NCBI GenBank assembly: GCA_945913255.1
Contig: CAMEDC010000022.1
Location: 1-50,332 of the forward strand
DNA from: an uncultured Lachnospiraceae bacterium
GTDB lineage: Bacteria > Bacillota > Clostridia > Lachnospirales > Lachnospiraceae
DNA length: 50,332 nucleotides
Direction: 5' to 3'
How positions within the stretch are numbered: position 1 is the stretch's first letter; each line of letters starts with the position of its first letter. The position numbers and the translations under genes are program-made. The notes beneath the pieces are model-generated. The model was not told the origin of the DNA and did not search any database. It saw nothing but the letters and a program-made list of their open reading frames with translations. Positions 41,754-50,324 of the stretch are shown piece by piece.

Positions 41754-41895
41754 TATTTTTTATTTCTTTTTTTGTATTTTTACAGTTTTTATGATGAAAA
41801 TGCCCAAACCGGATTTAAAAAGTGTGCTTTTTTTTGTTATTTTTTTGTCATTTCCCATGATTAGGGGCTTCGAAATCACCATATGAGCATTTTGT

Positions 41896-41909
41896 ATAAA
41901 GCGCTTACA
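41896..41909. promoter_or_regulatory. cre-like catabolite control site
   Basis: ATAAAGCGCTTACA matches the CcpA cre consensus at 12 of 14 positions. It lies about 145 bases upstream of the uptake-operon promoter, between it and the spoVG terminator. The distance is large for direct repression, so activity is uncertain. Confidence 0.4.
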
Positions 41910-41932
41910 AATGTGGGCCGCAAGGCGCACAA

Positions 41933-41965
41933 TAAAAATACCGCGGCGGAAAACGCCGCGGTATT
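41933..41965 (-). terminator. spoVG terminator
   Basis: A perfect 12-bp stem (AATACCGCGGCG / CGCCGCGGTATT) with a 5-base loop and a T-rich tail on the minus strand, seven bases after the spoVG stop. The remaining 280 bases up to the lplA-type gene hold the promoter and sites listed separately and no gene. Confidence 0.93.
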
Positions 41966-41971
41966 CGGGAT

Positions 41972-42250
41972 TCACTGCTGCTCTTCTTCGGACTCCGGCA
42001 CCGCTTTCTCATAGCTTTCCAGAATTACCTTCTGTATATGTTCCCGGGTGGCCGAATTGATGGGATGTGCAATGTCTCTGTACTCTCCATCCGAAGCCTT
42101 TTTGCTGGGCATTGCAATAAACAGTCCTTTTTCCCCTTCAATCACCTTAATGTCATGAACCACAAATTCATCATCCAGTGTGATAGATACAATCGCCTTC
42201 ATCTTACCTTCTTTCGCGATTTTTCTCACGCGGACATCTGTAATCTGCAT
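41972..42250 (-). CDS. spoVG: SpoVG family regulator
   Basis: A 92-residue SpoVG. The pattern [42 protein letters not shown] and YRDIAHPIN is intact, followed by a short acidic tail. SpoVG is a small site-specific DNA/RNA-binding regulator linked to sporulation, division and capsule control in Firmicutes. The ATG follows AAGGGGG. It lies 73 bases downstream of glgD on the same strand, with no clear terminator between, so it may be partly cotranscribed with the glycogen genes. A strong terminator follows. Confidence 0.97.
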   Translation of the reverse strand: MQITDVRVRKIAKEGKMKAIVSITLDDEFVVHDIKVIEGEKGLFIAMPSKKASDGEYRDIAHPINSATREHIQKVILESYEKAVPESEEEQQ

Positions 42251-42323
42251 CTGTATAACCCCCTTAGCTTATCTCACACATTACTCCTTGCATCGGACGG
42301 CACGTCCCGTGCATTTTGCGACA

Positions 42324-43445
42324 CTACATTGTATATCTCGCATTGCGCTCCACCACAATACGGATTTTTCCCTCCTCGCCAATGTAAGTGGAATTTGCCT
42401 TAATTGTATCACGGCTCTCAACGATACAATTCTCAATCCGTGTATTATCTCCGATATAGACATCATTCAGGATGATAGAGTTTTTGATAACACAGTTGTT
42501 TCCTATGTAACTCTTCTTGAAAATCACGGAATTTTCCACGGTTCCGTTTACAATACAGCCACTGGAAACCAGACTGTTCTTTACTTTCGTTCCTACATTA
42601 TACTTTGCCGGAGGAAGGTCGTCCACCTTGGAATAAATATCCGGATACTGCTTAAAGAAATAGTTCCTTACATCTGCTTTCAAGAAATCCATATTGGTCT
42701 TATAGTAATCTTCGACAGATGCAATATTTCTCCAGTAATCCTTCATCTTATAGCCGTAGATTCTCTTCAAATCCTTGTATCTGATGAGAATATCGCGCAC
42801 GAAATCATATCTGTCCTCCTCGGCGCACTTTTCAATCATCTCGATCAGCTGACGTCTGCGCAACACATAGATTCCACAGGAAATGGTATTGGTCTTTGCC
42901 TGAAGAGGTTTCTCCTCAAATTCCTCAATACGGTATTCCTCGTTCATGCGGACAGTTCCGAAACGCTCCACATTGGTTCCGGGCTCCATGTCACGGCACA
43001 CTACCGTAATATCCGCTTTCTTTTCGATGTGATACTCCAGGATCTTATTGTAATCCATCTTGTAGACACAGTCACCTGAGGCAATTACAACATAAGGCTC
43101 ATGGCTTTCCTTCAGGAAATTCAGATTCTGATAAATAGCGTCTGCCGTCCCTCTGTACCAGTTGCTGTTGTCGGCTGTCACAGTAGGTGTCAGTACAAAA
43201 AGCCCTCCCTGTTTGCGGCCGAAATCCCACCACTTGGAAGAACTCAGATGTTCATTCAGGCTTCTGGCATTATACTGCGTCAGCACTGCTACTTTCTGGA
43301 TATGGGAATTGGACATATTGCTCAAAGTAAAATCGATACTGCGGTAACTTCCCGCAATAGGCATTGCACAGATTGCTCTCTTTTGTGACAGTTCCTGCAT
43401 TCTGTGATTGTTGCCGCCTGCTAAAATGATTCCGATTGCTCTCAC
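42324..43445 (-). CDS. glgD: GlgD, ADP-glucose pyrophosphorylase regulatory subunit
   Basis: A 373-residue GlgD-type protein. The nucleotidyltransferase N-terminus is altered from GlgC (IILAGGNNHRMQELSQKRA in place of GGQGSRLG and the usual Lys/Arg pattern), as expected for the non-catalytic or regulatory subunit. The C-terminal left-handed beta-helix region is visible as hexapeptide repeats (about residues 265-360). It pairs with GlgC to make ADP-glucose for glycogen. It starts two bases after the glgC stop, so the two are translationally coupled. It is followed by spoVG. Confidence 0.95.
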   Translation of the reverse strand: MRAIGIILAGGNNHRMQELSQKRAICAMPIAGSYRSIDFTLSNMSNSHIQKVAVLTQYNARSLNEHLSSSKWWDFGRKQGGLFVLTPTVTADNSNWYRGTADAIYQNLNFLKESHEPYVVIASGDCVYKMDYNKILEYHIEKKADITVVCRDMEPGTNVERFGTVRMNEEYRIEEFEEKPLQAKTNTISCGIYVLRRRQLIEMIEKCAEEDRYDFVRDILIRYKDLKRIYGYKMKDYWRNIASVEDYYKTNMDFLKADVRNYFFKQYPDIYSKVDDLPPAKYNVGTKVKNSLVSSGCIVNGTVENSVIFKKSYIGNNCVIKNSIILNDVYIGDNTRIENCIVESRDTIKANSTYIGEEGKIRIVVERNARYTM

Positions 43446-43447
43446 TA

Positions 43448-44716
43448 CTATTCACCTGCCTTAATCAAAGTTTTGCCGCTTGCGAGCTGAGAATTCTCGT
43501 AATCCGCAGCCGTGGTAACGCCAAATACAACGGAGTTCTTTCCGACTGTGATTCCATCGGGAATCACACTCTTTTCACCAACTGTCACAATTCCATGATT
43601 ATAAATATGGGGTGCCGTGTCATTTTCAGTTTCCTCCCCAATACCCAGGCGTACCCTGTTTCCAATTACCACATCCTCTGCAACAATTGCCTTGTTCAGT
43701 TCACAGTCCTCTCCGATCTGTGTCTGGTTCATGATAATGGAATCACGTACCACCGCGCCTTTTCCGATTGTAACGCCACGACCGATAACAGAGTTGTAAA
43801 CCTTTCCGTATATATCGGAACCTTCGCCGATAATACTGCGTTCCACCACACTGTCTTCCGAAAAATACTGAGGCGGCTGAATCTCACTTCTGGTATAAAT
43901 CTTCCAGTATTCCTCATACAGATTAAACTCCGGGACAATATCAATCAGCTCCATATTGGCCTCCCAATAAGAGCTCAGGGTTCCGACATCCTTCCAATAG
44001 CCGGTAAATTCGTAGGCGTACAGCGGAGCTCCTTTTTCATGGCAATAAGGAATGACATGTTTGCCGAAATCCAGTGCCGGCTGGTCTGCCATGGCTATCA
44101 GCGCTTCCTTCAGAGTCTTCCAGTTAAATATGTAAATGCCCATACTTGCCAGATTGCTTCTGGGGTGCTCGGGTTTTTCTTCAAATTCCGTGATTCGCCT
44201 GTTTTCATCTGTAATCATGATGCCGAATCTGCTTGCCTCCTCAATCGGAACAGGCATAACTGCAATCGTGACCTCGGCACCGTTTGCCTTGTGGAAATCA
44301 AGCATCACCTCATAATCCATCTTATAAATATGGTCACCGGAAAGTATCAGAACATATTCGGGGTTAAAACTCTCCATATACTCCAGATTCTGATAGATGG
44401 CATTTGCCGTACCGGTATACCACTCACTGTTTCCGCTTTTTTCATAGGGAGGAAGCACTGTAACACCGCCGATATTCCTGTCCAGATCCCACGGAATACC
44501 GATACCGATATGAGTGTTCAGGCGAAGAGGCTGATACTGTGTCAGAACACCTACGGTATCTACCCCTGAATTGATACAGTTAGAAAGAGGAAAATCAATG
44601 ATGCGATATTTCCCCCCAAACGCTACAGCAGGCTTTGCTACTTTGGAAGTCAACACTCCCAGTCGGCTGCCTTGTCCGCCTGCCAACAACATGGCAATCA
44701 TTTCTTTCTTAATCAT
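43448..44716 (-). CDS. glgC: GlgC, glucose-1-phosphate adenylyltransferase
   Basis: A 422-residue catalytic subunit that makes ADP-glucose from ATP and glucose-1-phosphate. It has the motif [14 protein letters not shown] near residue 10, [19 protein letters not shown] near 28, and the later [10 protein letters not shown] and GYWKDVGT segments; a beta-helix domain follows from about 290. The chosen ATG (44716) has AGAGGTG upstream; further upstream codons lack a site. Its promoter is an extended -10 type at 44770-44798. The murC gene is divergent. Confidence 0.96.
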   Translation of the reverse strand: MIKKEMIAMLLAGGQGSRLGVLTSKVAKPAVAFGGKYRIIDFPLSNCINSGVDTVGVLTQYQPLRLNTHIGIGIPWDLDRNIGGVTVLPPYEKSGNSEWYTGTANAIYQNLEYMESFNPEYVLILSGDHIYKMDYEVMLDFHKANGAEVTIAVMPVPIEEASRFGIMITDENRRITEFEEKPEHPRSNLASMGIYIFNWKTLKEALIAMADQPALDFGKHVIPYCHEKGAPLYAYEFTGYWKDVGTLSSYWEANMELIDIVPEFNLYEEYWKIYTRSEIQPPQYFSEDSVVERSIIGEGSDIYGKVYNSVIGRGVTIGKGAVVRDSIIMNQTQIGEDCELNKAIVAEDVVIGNRVRLGIGEETENDTAPHIYNHGIVTVGEKSVIPDGITVGKNSVVFGVTTAADYENSQLASGKTLIKAGE

Positions 44717-44769
44717 GTCATCACCTCTGTCTAGCCTTCTACCAAAATTTTGTTTCATTTGGCTTATTC

Positions 44770-44798
44770 ATTATACCATAGCAAATATTAAAATGGAA
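44770..44798 (-). promoter_or_regulatory. glgC extended -10 promoter
   Basis: On the minus strand TGGTATAAT (TATAAT at 44770-44775 with the upstream TG) is 54 bases before the start codon; the -35 region TTCCAT at 17-base spacing is weak. The 364-base gap between glgC and murC holds this promoter, one isolated TTTTCCACA 9-mer at 44930-44938 and the murC promoter; the rest is AT-rich with nothing else recognised. Confidence 0.7.
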
Positions 44799-44995
44799 TC
44801 TTTTTCGACAATTTTTTTGTCTGTTTTGCGATTTTTATGTGTATTTTTTACATACTTTTTCCCCGGTTTGTTCATTTTTTGTCTATTTCTTCCAACTTTC
44901 CTCCGCATTCGTCAGATTACGTACCGGCGTTTTCCACATATTGGTTTATTATCCGTCCGCTTTTACCTCAAAAATTGCCGCATTTCAATTTATAT

Positions 44996-45024
44996 TTGTT
45001 TTTTGCCACATTAGTGTATATAAT
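44996..45024 (+). promoter_or_regulatory. murC promoter
   Basis: TTGTTT at 44996-45001, a 17-base spacer and a perfect TATAAT at 45019-45024, 56 bases before the murC start. Confidence 0.75.
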
Positions 45025-45080
45025 ATAACGTAGCGTTGATATGCGTTGACGCACTCAGTAAAATAAAGGAAGTGAACCTT

Positions 45081-46460
45081 ATGTATCAGATAGACTTTCA
45101 TCATCCGTGCTCCATTTATTTCGTCGGTATCGGCGGAGTCAGCATGAGCGGTCTGGCAGAAATTCTGGCAAATGAAGGCTTTCAGGTCTCAGGCTCCGAC
45201 CGGACTCGCAGTGCTCTCACCGACATGCTGGAGTCAAGAGGGGTTACCGTATTCTATGGACAAAGGGCGGAAAATATTACAGACAACCTGGACGTAGTTG
45301 TATTTACCAGTGCCATACACCCCGACAATCCCGAATATGTGGCCGCACACCAAAAAGGTATTCCCTGTCTGACCCGTGCCGAGCTTCTGGGACAGATTAT
45401 GAAAAATTATAACACACCCATTGCCATCAGCGGTACACACGGCAAGACAACAACCACCTCCATGGTCAGCGAAATACTTCTGCGTGCCGGTACCGATCCC
45501 ACACTCTCCATCGGGGGTATCCTCAAAAGCATCGGCGGCAACATCCGCGTCGGTCATTCCGGCTATTTTGTCACCGAAGCATGCGAATATACAAACAGTT
45601 TTTTAAGTTTCTTTCCCAAAATCGGTATCATATTAAATATCGAAGAAGATCATCTCGATTTTTTCCGGGATTTGGCAGATATACGCAGTTCTTTTCGAAA
45701 ATTTGCAGAGCTTCTTCCCGCCGACGGCTGTCTGATTATCAACAGGGCGATTGAAAATCCGGAGGAAATCATTAGCGGGCTTCCCTGTCGTATCATAACC
45801 TTCGGCATGGATTCATCCGCAGATTACTATCCTTCCGATATTTCCTATGACGAATTGGGTCATGTAAGCTTTACACTGCACAGTACCGGAAAACCTTCCG
45901 GGAAAATCAGCCTTCAGGTTCCCGGAGAGCACAACGTGATGAATGCCCTTGCCGCAGCCGCCCTGGCTGATTATCTCGGCATTGAACCGGAATGCACCGC
46001 CGCTTCCCTTCATGAATTTACAGGCGCCGACCGTCGGTTTGAATACAAGGGAAGCTTTCAGGGAGTTACCGTCATTGATGACTACTCCCACCATCCAACA
46101 GAGATTACAGCTGCCCTAAAGGCTGCCGCCAATTATCCCCACAAAACTCTCTGGTGCGTATTCCAGCCTCACACCTATACCAGAACCAGGGTCTTTATGA
46201 AAGAATTTGCACAGGCGCTGACTCTGGCTGATAAAGTTGTTTTAGCGGATATTTATGCAGCGCGGGAAACGGATACGCTCGGCATCAGTTCCGAAACTTT
46301 AAAAGAAGAACTGGAAGCACTTGGGCACGAAGCCTTCTATTTCTCTTCCTTCAGCGAAATTGAAAATTTTTTACGAAAAAATTGCATAAACGGAGATTTG
46401 TTGATAACTATGGGTGCAGGCGATGTACTGAAAATCGGCGAAGATCTCCTGAAAATCTAG
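45081..46460 (+). CDS. murC: UDP-N-acetylmuramate--L-alanine ligase MurC
   Basis: A 459-residue cytosolic ligase that adds the first L-Ala to UDP-MurNAc in peptidoglycan synthesis. It has the substrate loop FVGIGGVSMSGLAE near residue 14, the ATP-binding GTHGKTTTTSMV near 112, and the C-terminal DDYSHHPTEI near 335. The length is normal. I chose the ATG at 45081 (MYQIDFHHP) with GGAAGTG upstream; the frame is open for 15 more codons but without a ribosome-binding site. The stop codon is immediately followed by a DnaA-box-like 9-mer and the terminator described below. Confidence 0.97.
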   Translation: MYQIDFHHPCSIYFVGIGGVSMSGLAEILANEGFQVSGSDRTRSALTDMLESRGVTVFYGQRAENITDNLDVVVFTSAIHPDNPEYVAAHQKGIPCLTRAELLGQIMKNYNTPIAISGTHGKTTTTSMVSEILLRAGTDPTLSIGGILKSIGGNIRVGHSGYFVTEACEYTNSFLSFFPKIGIILNIEEDHLDFFRDLADIRSSFRKFAELLPADGCLIINRAIENPEEIISGLPCRIITFGMDSSADYYPSDISYDELGHVSFTLHSTGKPSGKISLQVPGEHNVMNALAAAALADYLGIEPECTAASLHEFTGADRRFEYKGSFQGVTVIDDYSHHPTEITAALKAAANYPHKTLWCVFQPHTYTRTRVFMKEFAQALTLADKVVLADIYAARETDTLGISSETLKEELEALGHEAFYFSSFSEIENFLRKNCINGDLLITMGAGDVLKIGEDLLKI

Positions 46461-46627
46461 TTTTCCACAATATCCACAGGTTTGCTTTCAAAGCCCCGAT
46501 TTCCAACCTGTGGATATTTTATTTTTTTATGTGGATAAAATTTTGTCATTTTTTGCCGCAGAATGCCGCCATTACAATGCTTTGTTTTGCCGTATTTTTC
46601 TTATCCACATTATCCACATTTTCCACA
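46461..46627. promoter_or_regulatory. Cluster of seven DnaA-box-like 9-mers
   Basis: Between murC and the dnaD-like gene lie TTTTCCACA (46461-46469), ATATCCACA (46470-46478), the reverse-strand copies ATATCCACA (46509-46517) and TTATCCACA (46530-46538), then three directly abutting boxes TTATCCACA (46601), TTATCCACA (46610) and TTTTCCACA (46619-46627). Three are perfect matches to TTATCCACA, two match TTWTNCACA, and two differ at one base. The two mismatched ones form the terminator arms. The cluster sits upstream of primosome genes and suggests DnaA binding. Confidence 0.7.
46469..46529 (+). terminator. murC terminator built from DnaA-box-like arms
   Basis: A perfect 14-bp stem (AATATCCACAGGTT / AACCTGTGGATATT) with a 22-base loop is followed by TTTATTTTTTT on the plus strand. 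It starts nine bases after the murC stop. Confidence 0.88.
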
Positions 46628-46693
46628 TTTTGCTCCTTTTTTTACAGGCTCCTTTCTTTCGGGAAATTGACTATTTTCTTTTCAAAATCCATA

Positions 46694-46702
46694 TGCTATA
46701 CT
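46694..46702 (+). promoter_or_regulatory. Extended -10 promoter of the dnaD-like gene
   Basis: TGCTATACT (TATACT at 46697-46702), 58 bases before the start codon. The -35 region is poor at normal spacing (TTTTCT); a TTGACT at 46667 is 24 bases away, which is too far. DnaA-box-like sites end 67 bases upstream, so DnaA might influence this promoter. Confidence 0.55.
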
Positions 46703-46759
46703 GTGTCTACTGTGTAGAATTCCTGCACACGATTTATTTTAAAGAGGGAAGTGTTACCT

Positions 46760-47890
46760 ATGGCACGTTTGACAATTTATAAGGATAATCATGTGGATTC
46801 CACTGTTGTGTCCAATCTTTTTATTGATGAATATATGAAGGATGCCAACGACGCACAGTTGAAGGTCTATCTTTATCTTTTACGAATGATGAATGCCCAT
46901 CAGTCTACCAGTGTGTCCGATATTGCAGATAAGTTCAATCATACGGAAAAGGATGTCATTCGCGCCTTAAAATATTGGGAAAAACATCAACTTCTCGATT
47001 TGGATTTTGATCAGAATAAAACGCTGGTCGGTATACACATGCACGATCTGGAAGAATCTTCCGTTTCCGACAGCAGCCCCAGCGGACAAGCCGGTTCCTC
47101 CTTTGTCCCACTGCCTGCCGCTCCTGTGCGCCAGAATGCTGCCGTTCGCGAGGCAGAAACCGCCCCGCCGGTTTTTTCTGCCGTTTTGTCGGAAACCGGA
47201 GCGCATGCCGCACCCGTATTCGAAAAGCCGTCTTATACCGCCGACCAGCTGCGAGAATTTAAAAATCGCCAGAATACAGCTCAGCTGCTATTCATTGCAG
47301 AGACCTATATCGGAAAGCCTCTGACAGCTTCCGAAATGAAAACCATCCTTTTCTTTACGGACGAGCTTCATTTTTCCGATGACCTGATTGATTATCTGCT
47401 GCAGTACTGTGTGGATAAGGGAAAAAAAGATTTCAAATATATTGAAAAGGTTGCCATTGCCTGGGCAGAAGAAGGTATCACCACCCCCGAACAGGCGCAG
47501 GAGTCCGGGAACAGATATTCAAAAGATGTCTATGATATTGTAAAAGCCCTCGGCAGCAGCAATACACCCACAGAAGCAGAACTTGGTTATATTACGCGCT
47601 GGACAGTGACCTACGCTTTTTCCAAGGATATCATTCTGGAAGCATGCCATCGCACGGTTCTTGCCGTTAATTCCAATCGCTTCAAGTATGCCGATGCCCT
47701 TTTAAAGAGCTGGCACGATCAGGATGTCCGCCAGAAATCCGATATTCTGAGAATCGATGAGGCATATCGTCAGCGGAAGAAAAACCAGTCCTCCGCTCCT
47801 GCCACGAAGCAGTACACCAACCGTTTCAATCAGTTTGCCCAGAATACATATGACTTTGATGCTCTGGAAAAAGAATTGTTAAGCAACTAA
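46760..47890 (+). CDS. DnaD/DnaB-domain replication initiation protein
   Basis: A 376-residue protein. The N-terminal winged-helix region (about 1-100: MARLTIYKDNHVDSTVVSNLFI, then SVSDIADKFNHTEKDVIRALKYWEKH) is followed by a Ser/Pro/Ala-rich linker (about 100-160). Two DnaD-type helical domains follow: about 175-245 (QLLFIAETYIGKPLTASEMK, and FKYIEKVAIAWAEEGITT) and about 255-330, which is more divergent. Such proteins load the replicative helicase with DnaI-type loaders, and the helicase-loader gene follows 17 bases downstream. The ATG at 46760 has GAGGGAAGTG upstream. A DnaA-box cluster lies in its upstream region. Confidence 0.9.
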   Translation: MARLTIYKDNHVDSTVVSNLFIDEYMKDANDAQLKVYLYLLRMMNAHQSTSVSDIADKFNHTEKDVIRALKYWEKHQLLDLDFDQNKTLVGIHMHDLEESSVSDSSPSGQAGSSFVPLPAAPVRQNAAVREAETAPPVFSAVLSETGAHAAPVFEKPSYTADQLREFKNRQNTAQLLFIAETYIGKPLTASEMKTILFFTDELHFSDDLIDYLLQYCVDKGKKDFKYIEKVAIAWAEEGITTPEQAQESGNRYSKDVYDIVKALGSSNTPTEAELGYITRWTVTYAFSKDIILEACHRTVLAVNSNRFKYADALLKSWHDQDVRQKSDILRIDEAYRQRKKNQSSAPATKQYTNRFNQFAQNTYDFDALEKELLSN

Positions 47891-47907
47891 CCCGAAGGAG
47901 AAATGCC

Positions 47908-48891
47908 GTGGCACTCAACAACGCTCAATACGAAACCATCATACGTGGCTACGAAAGAAAACGTGACAACAACCGCTATCTTCTTGACTCCAGGCGTCAA
48001 GAGGTGTATGCTGCCGTTCCGGGATATCAGGAACTGGAAGAATCCGTCAGCACCCTCTCCGTCTCCGCAGCACGCCTGATGCTGTCCGGGGATGAAAATG
48101 CCATGCAGCGTCTTCATGAACAGCTTGCACAGTTGAAATCCAAACGCCGGAGTCTTCTTACCGCGGCAGGTTTTTCCGCCAACTATCTGGAACCCATCTA
48201 CAGCTGTCGCGACTGTATGGATACCGGATACATTACCTCAGAAAACGGTACAAAAATAAAGTGCCACTGTTTTCGACGGCAGGAACTTTCCATTCTCTAT
48301 ACCCAGTCCAACATACAGGAAATGATTGAACGGGAGAATTTCTCTACGCTCTCCTACGAATACTATCAGGGAGAAGACTTGCAGCATTTCCGAAGTGCCG
48401 TGTCTTTAAGTCAAAAATTTGTACAAAACTTCGAACAAGACTACCGCAATCTCTTTTTTTATGGTACAGTAGGAACCGGAAAGAGTTTTTTGTCGGGATG
48501 TATCGCCAAAGAACTTTTAGAGGCCGGTTTTTCTGTTATCTATTTCAGTGCCTCAGGTTTGTTTGATACACTGGCTCAGTATACTTTTGACAACAAGGCC
48601 AAAGAAGCTTTACAGACTTTTTATGAGGACTTATACAATTGTGAGCTTCTCATTATCGATGACCTTGGCACCGAAGTCACGAACAGTTTTGTGACTTCAC
48701 AGCTTTTCTCCTGCCTCAACGAGCGTGCTTTACGCAGAAAAGCCATCATTATCTCTACCAATTTGAGTCTGGAAGAACTGCGCGACCGTTATTCCGAACG
48801 AATCTTCTCCCGGATTACCACAGGTTTTGATCTTTGCAAGCTGACGGGTCCGGACATTCGCATATACAAAAAAAGACAGGCCAAAAAATAA
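47908..48891 (+). CDS. DnaC/DnaI-like helicase loader ATPase
   Basis: A 327-residue AAA+ loader. Walker A GTVGTGKS is at residues 186-193, and Walker B LLIIDDLG is near 248. A Cys-rich zinc-binding region like that of DnaI is present near 100-121 (Cys100, Cys103, Cys119, His120, Cys121). The N-terminal 90 residues are helical and probably contact the helicase. The start is GTG, seven bases after AAGGAG. With the preceding DnaD-domain gene it forms a primosome operon, and the ribose-phosphate pyrophosphokinase gene follows 17 bases later. Confidence 0.92.
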   Translation: MALNNAQYETIIRGYERKRDNNRYLLDSRRQEVYAAVPGYQELEESVSTLSVSAARLMLSGDENAMQRLHEQLAQLKSKRRSLLTAAGFSANYLEPIYSCRDCMDTGYITSENGTKIKCHCFRRQELSILYTQSNIQEMIERENFSTLSYEYYQGEDLQHFRSAVSLSQKFVQNFEQDYRNLFFYGTVGTGKSFLSGCIAKELLEAGFSVIYFSASGLFDTLAQYTFDNKAKEALQTFYEDLYNCELLIIDDLGTEVTNSFVTSQLFSCLNERALRRKAIIISTNLSLEELRDRYSERIFSRITTGFDLCKLTGPDIRIYKKRQAKK

Positions 48892-48908
48892 AAAGTGAGG
48901 ACATTTTC

Positions 48909-50093
48909 ATGGGAAACCGCGAAGAAAAGAGAAACCTGGAAACCATCCCCGTCGGTTCTTTGGGGATTATACCACTGGAAGGCTGCAGGCCTCTTGGTGA
49001 AAAAGTGAACCAATATCTGGTAAAATGGAGAGCAGAAAGAGAAAGCGAGCACAAGGATTCTCTTGCTTTTGCCGGCTATCAGCGTGATTCTTACCTGTTA
49101 AACACCAAGGTTCCCCGCTTCGGTTCCGGAGAAGCCAAAGGTATGATTCTGGAATCTGTCCGCGGCACGGATCTGTATCTGCTGGTTGATGTATGTAACT
49201 ATTCTCTGACCTATTCCCTCTGCGGTCATGAAAACCATATGTCCCCCGATGACCACTATCAGGATTTAAAACGTATTATTGCCGCTGTAGGCGGAAAAGC
49301 CAGACGAATCACCGTTATTATGCCTTTTCTTTACGAAAGCCGTCAGCACAAGAGAACCGCGAGAGAGTCTCTGGACTGTGCACTGGCTTTACAGGAACTG
49401 GTGCAGATGGGCGTAGACAACATCATCACATTCGATGCTCACGACCCCAGAGTCCAGAATGCCATTCCTCTCCACGGTTTCGAGACCGTACAGCCAGCAT
49501 ATCAGTTTATCAAAGGACTGTTGCGCAATGTAAAGGATCTGAAGCTTGACTCCAACCATATGATGGTTATCAGCCCGGATGAGGGCGGCATGAGCCGTGC
49601 TATCTATATCGCCAATGTACTTGGTCTCGATATGGGTATGTTCTACAAGAGACGCGATTACACCAGAATCGTAAACGGCCGCAACCCCATTGTTGCCCAC
49701 GAATTTCTGGGAACCAGCGTAGAAGGCAAGGACATGATTATCATTGATGATATGATTTCCTCCGGTGAAAGTGTTCTGGAGGTTGCCGCCGCGCTGAAAG
49801 AACGCAAAGCAAACAAGATTTTCGTTTTCGCAACTTTCGGTCTGTTTACCAGCGGTCTGGACAAGTTTGACAAAGCTTTTCAGGACGGCATCATCGACAA
49901 GGTGCTGACCACCAACCTGATTTACCAGACTCCCGACCTGCTGCAGAGAGAATGGTATATCAACTGTGATATGAGCAAATATATCGCATACATTATTGAT
50001 ACGCTCAATCACGACTCCTCTATCAGTGACCTGCTGAATCCCAACGAGAGAATTCAGAATATCGTTGCTAAGTACAAAAGGGGAGAATTATAA
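48909..50093 (+). CDS. prs: Ribose-phosphate pyrophosphokinase
   Basis: A 394-residue PRPP synthase, which makes phosphoribosyl pyrophosphate from ribose-5-phosphate and ATP. The pyrophosphate-transfer motifs are seen as FLYESRQHKRTARES near residue 142, TFDAHDPRVQN near 175, and the PRPP loop DDMISSGES near 281. It is about 75 residues longer than standard Prs and carries extra N-terminal residues, so it is a divergent long form. The PRPP loop has SSGES in place of the common DTGGT type, so activity is likely but kinetics may differ. The ATG at 48909 follows GTGAGG. It is in the primosome operon and is followed by a strong terminator. Confidence 0.88.
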   Translation: MGNREEKRNLETIPVGSLGIIPLEGCRPLGEKVNQYLVKWRAERESEHKDSLAFAGYQRDSYLLNTKVPRFGSGEAKGMILESVRGTDLYLLVDVCNYSLTYSLCGHENHMSPDDHYQDLKRIIAAVGGKARRITVIMPFLYESRQHKRTARESLDCALALQELVQMGVDNIITFDAHDPRVQNAIPLHGFETVQPAYQFIKGLLRNVKDLKLDSNHMMVISPDEGGMSRAIYIANVLGLDMGMFYKRRDYTRIVNGRNPIVAHEFLGTSVEGKDMIIIDDMISSGESVLEVAAALKERKANKIFVFATFGLFTSGLDKFDKAFQDGIIDKVLTTNLIYQTPDLLQREWYINCDMSKYIAYIIDTLNHDSSISDLLNPNERIQNIVAKYKRGEL

Positions 50094-50160
50094 AGCCCGT
50101 ACACTTCAGGTGCTGTGGTTACTTACAGAAGCGAAACGCACACTGCAAGGCGTAAAAAAG

Positions 50161-50201
50161 AGCTGTCCGTACGGATATCTTATCCGTTCAGGCAGCTTTT
50201 T
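50161..50201 (+). terminator. Bidirectional terminator after prs
   Basis: AGCTG pairs with CAGCT, with an inner perfect ACGGATA/TATCCGT stem, followed by five T on the plus strand. On the minus strand the same hairpin ends in T6, so it can also stop transcription from the converging fragment at 50204. Confidence 0.85.
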
Positions 50202-50203
50202 AG

Positions 50204-50281
50204 TCATGATAAATCCAAAATACGGGCAGCATTTTCATAAAATATCTGTTCTCTTTCCGACTCGGTAATTTCTTCTCCGTA
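50204..50281 (-). pseudogene. 3' remnant of a gene, possibly an amidohydrolase
   Basis: On the minus strand 25 codons end at a TGA next to the shared terminator and read YGEEITESEREQIFYENA and on to ARILDLS. The pattern FYENAARILDL is typical of the C-terminus of amidohydrolase-family proteins. The frame is closed by an in-frame TGA right at the point where short direct repeats begin (50286), so the gene seems broken by an insertion, or the sequence continues differently beyond the window. Function is a guess from the short tail. Confidence 0.4.
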
Positions 50282-50285
50282 TCAG

Positions 50286-50324
50286 GTAAATAACTCGCAT
50301 CTTGAGTAAATACCTCTCGGTTGA
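50286..50324. repeat. Short imperfect tandem repeat at the right edge
   Basis: Two units, GTAAATAACTCGCATCTTGA (50286-50305) and GTAAATACCTCTCGGTTGA (50306-50324), followed by a possible third start (GATAATTG). The array begins where the amidohydrolase-like frame breaks. It may be the end of an inserted element that continues off the window. Confidence 0.4.

Noticed and set aside
41760..41975. A 71-codon frame on the minus strand between spoVG and the binding-protein gene
   Set aside because: It runs through the spoVG terminator and AT-rich DNA, lacks a ribosome-binding site and has a poly-Lys end.
42180..43079. A 299-codon frame antisense to glgD
   Set aside because: A shadow of glgD, without start signals.
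43436..44569. A 377-codon open frame antisense to glgC
   Set aside because: A shadow of glgC codon usage; no ribosome-binding site or recognisable domain.
46461..46759. Chromosomal origin of replication
   Set aside because: DnaA boxes are present, but dnaA/dnaN are absent and no clear AT-rich unwinding element with trio motifs was identified; a regulatory or titration cluster is the safer call.
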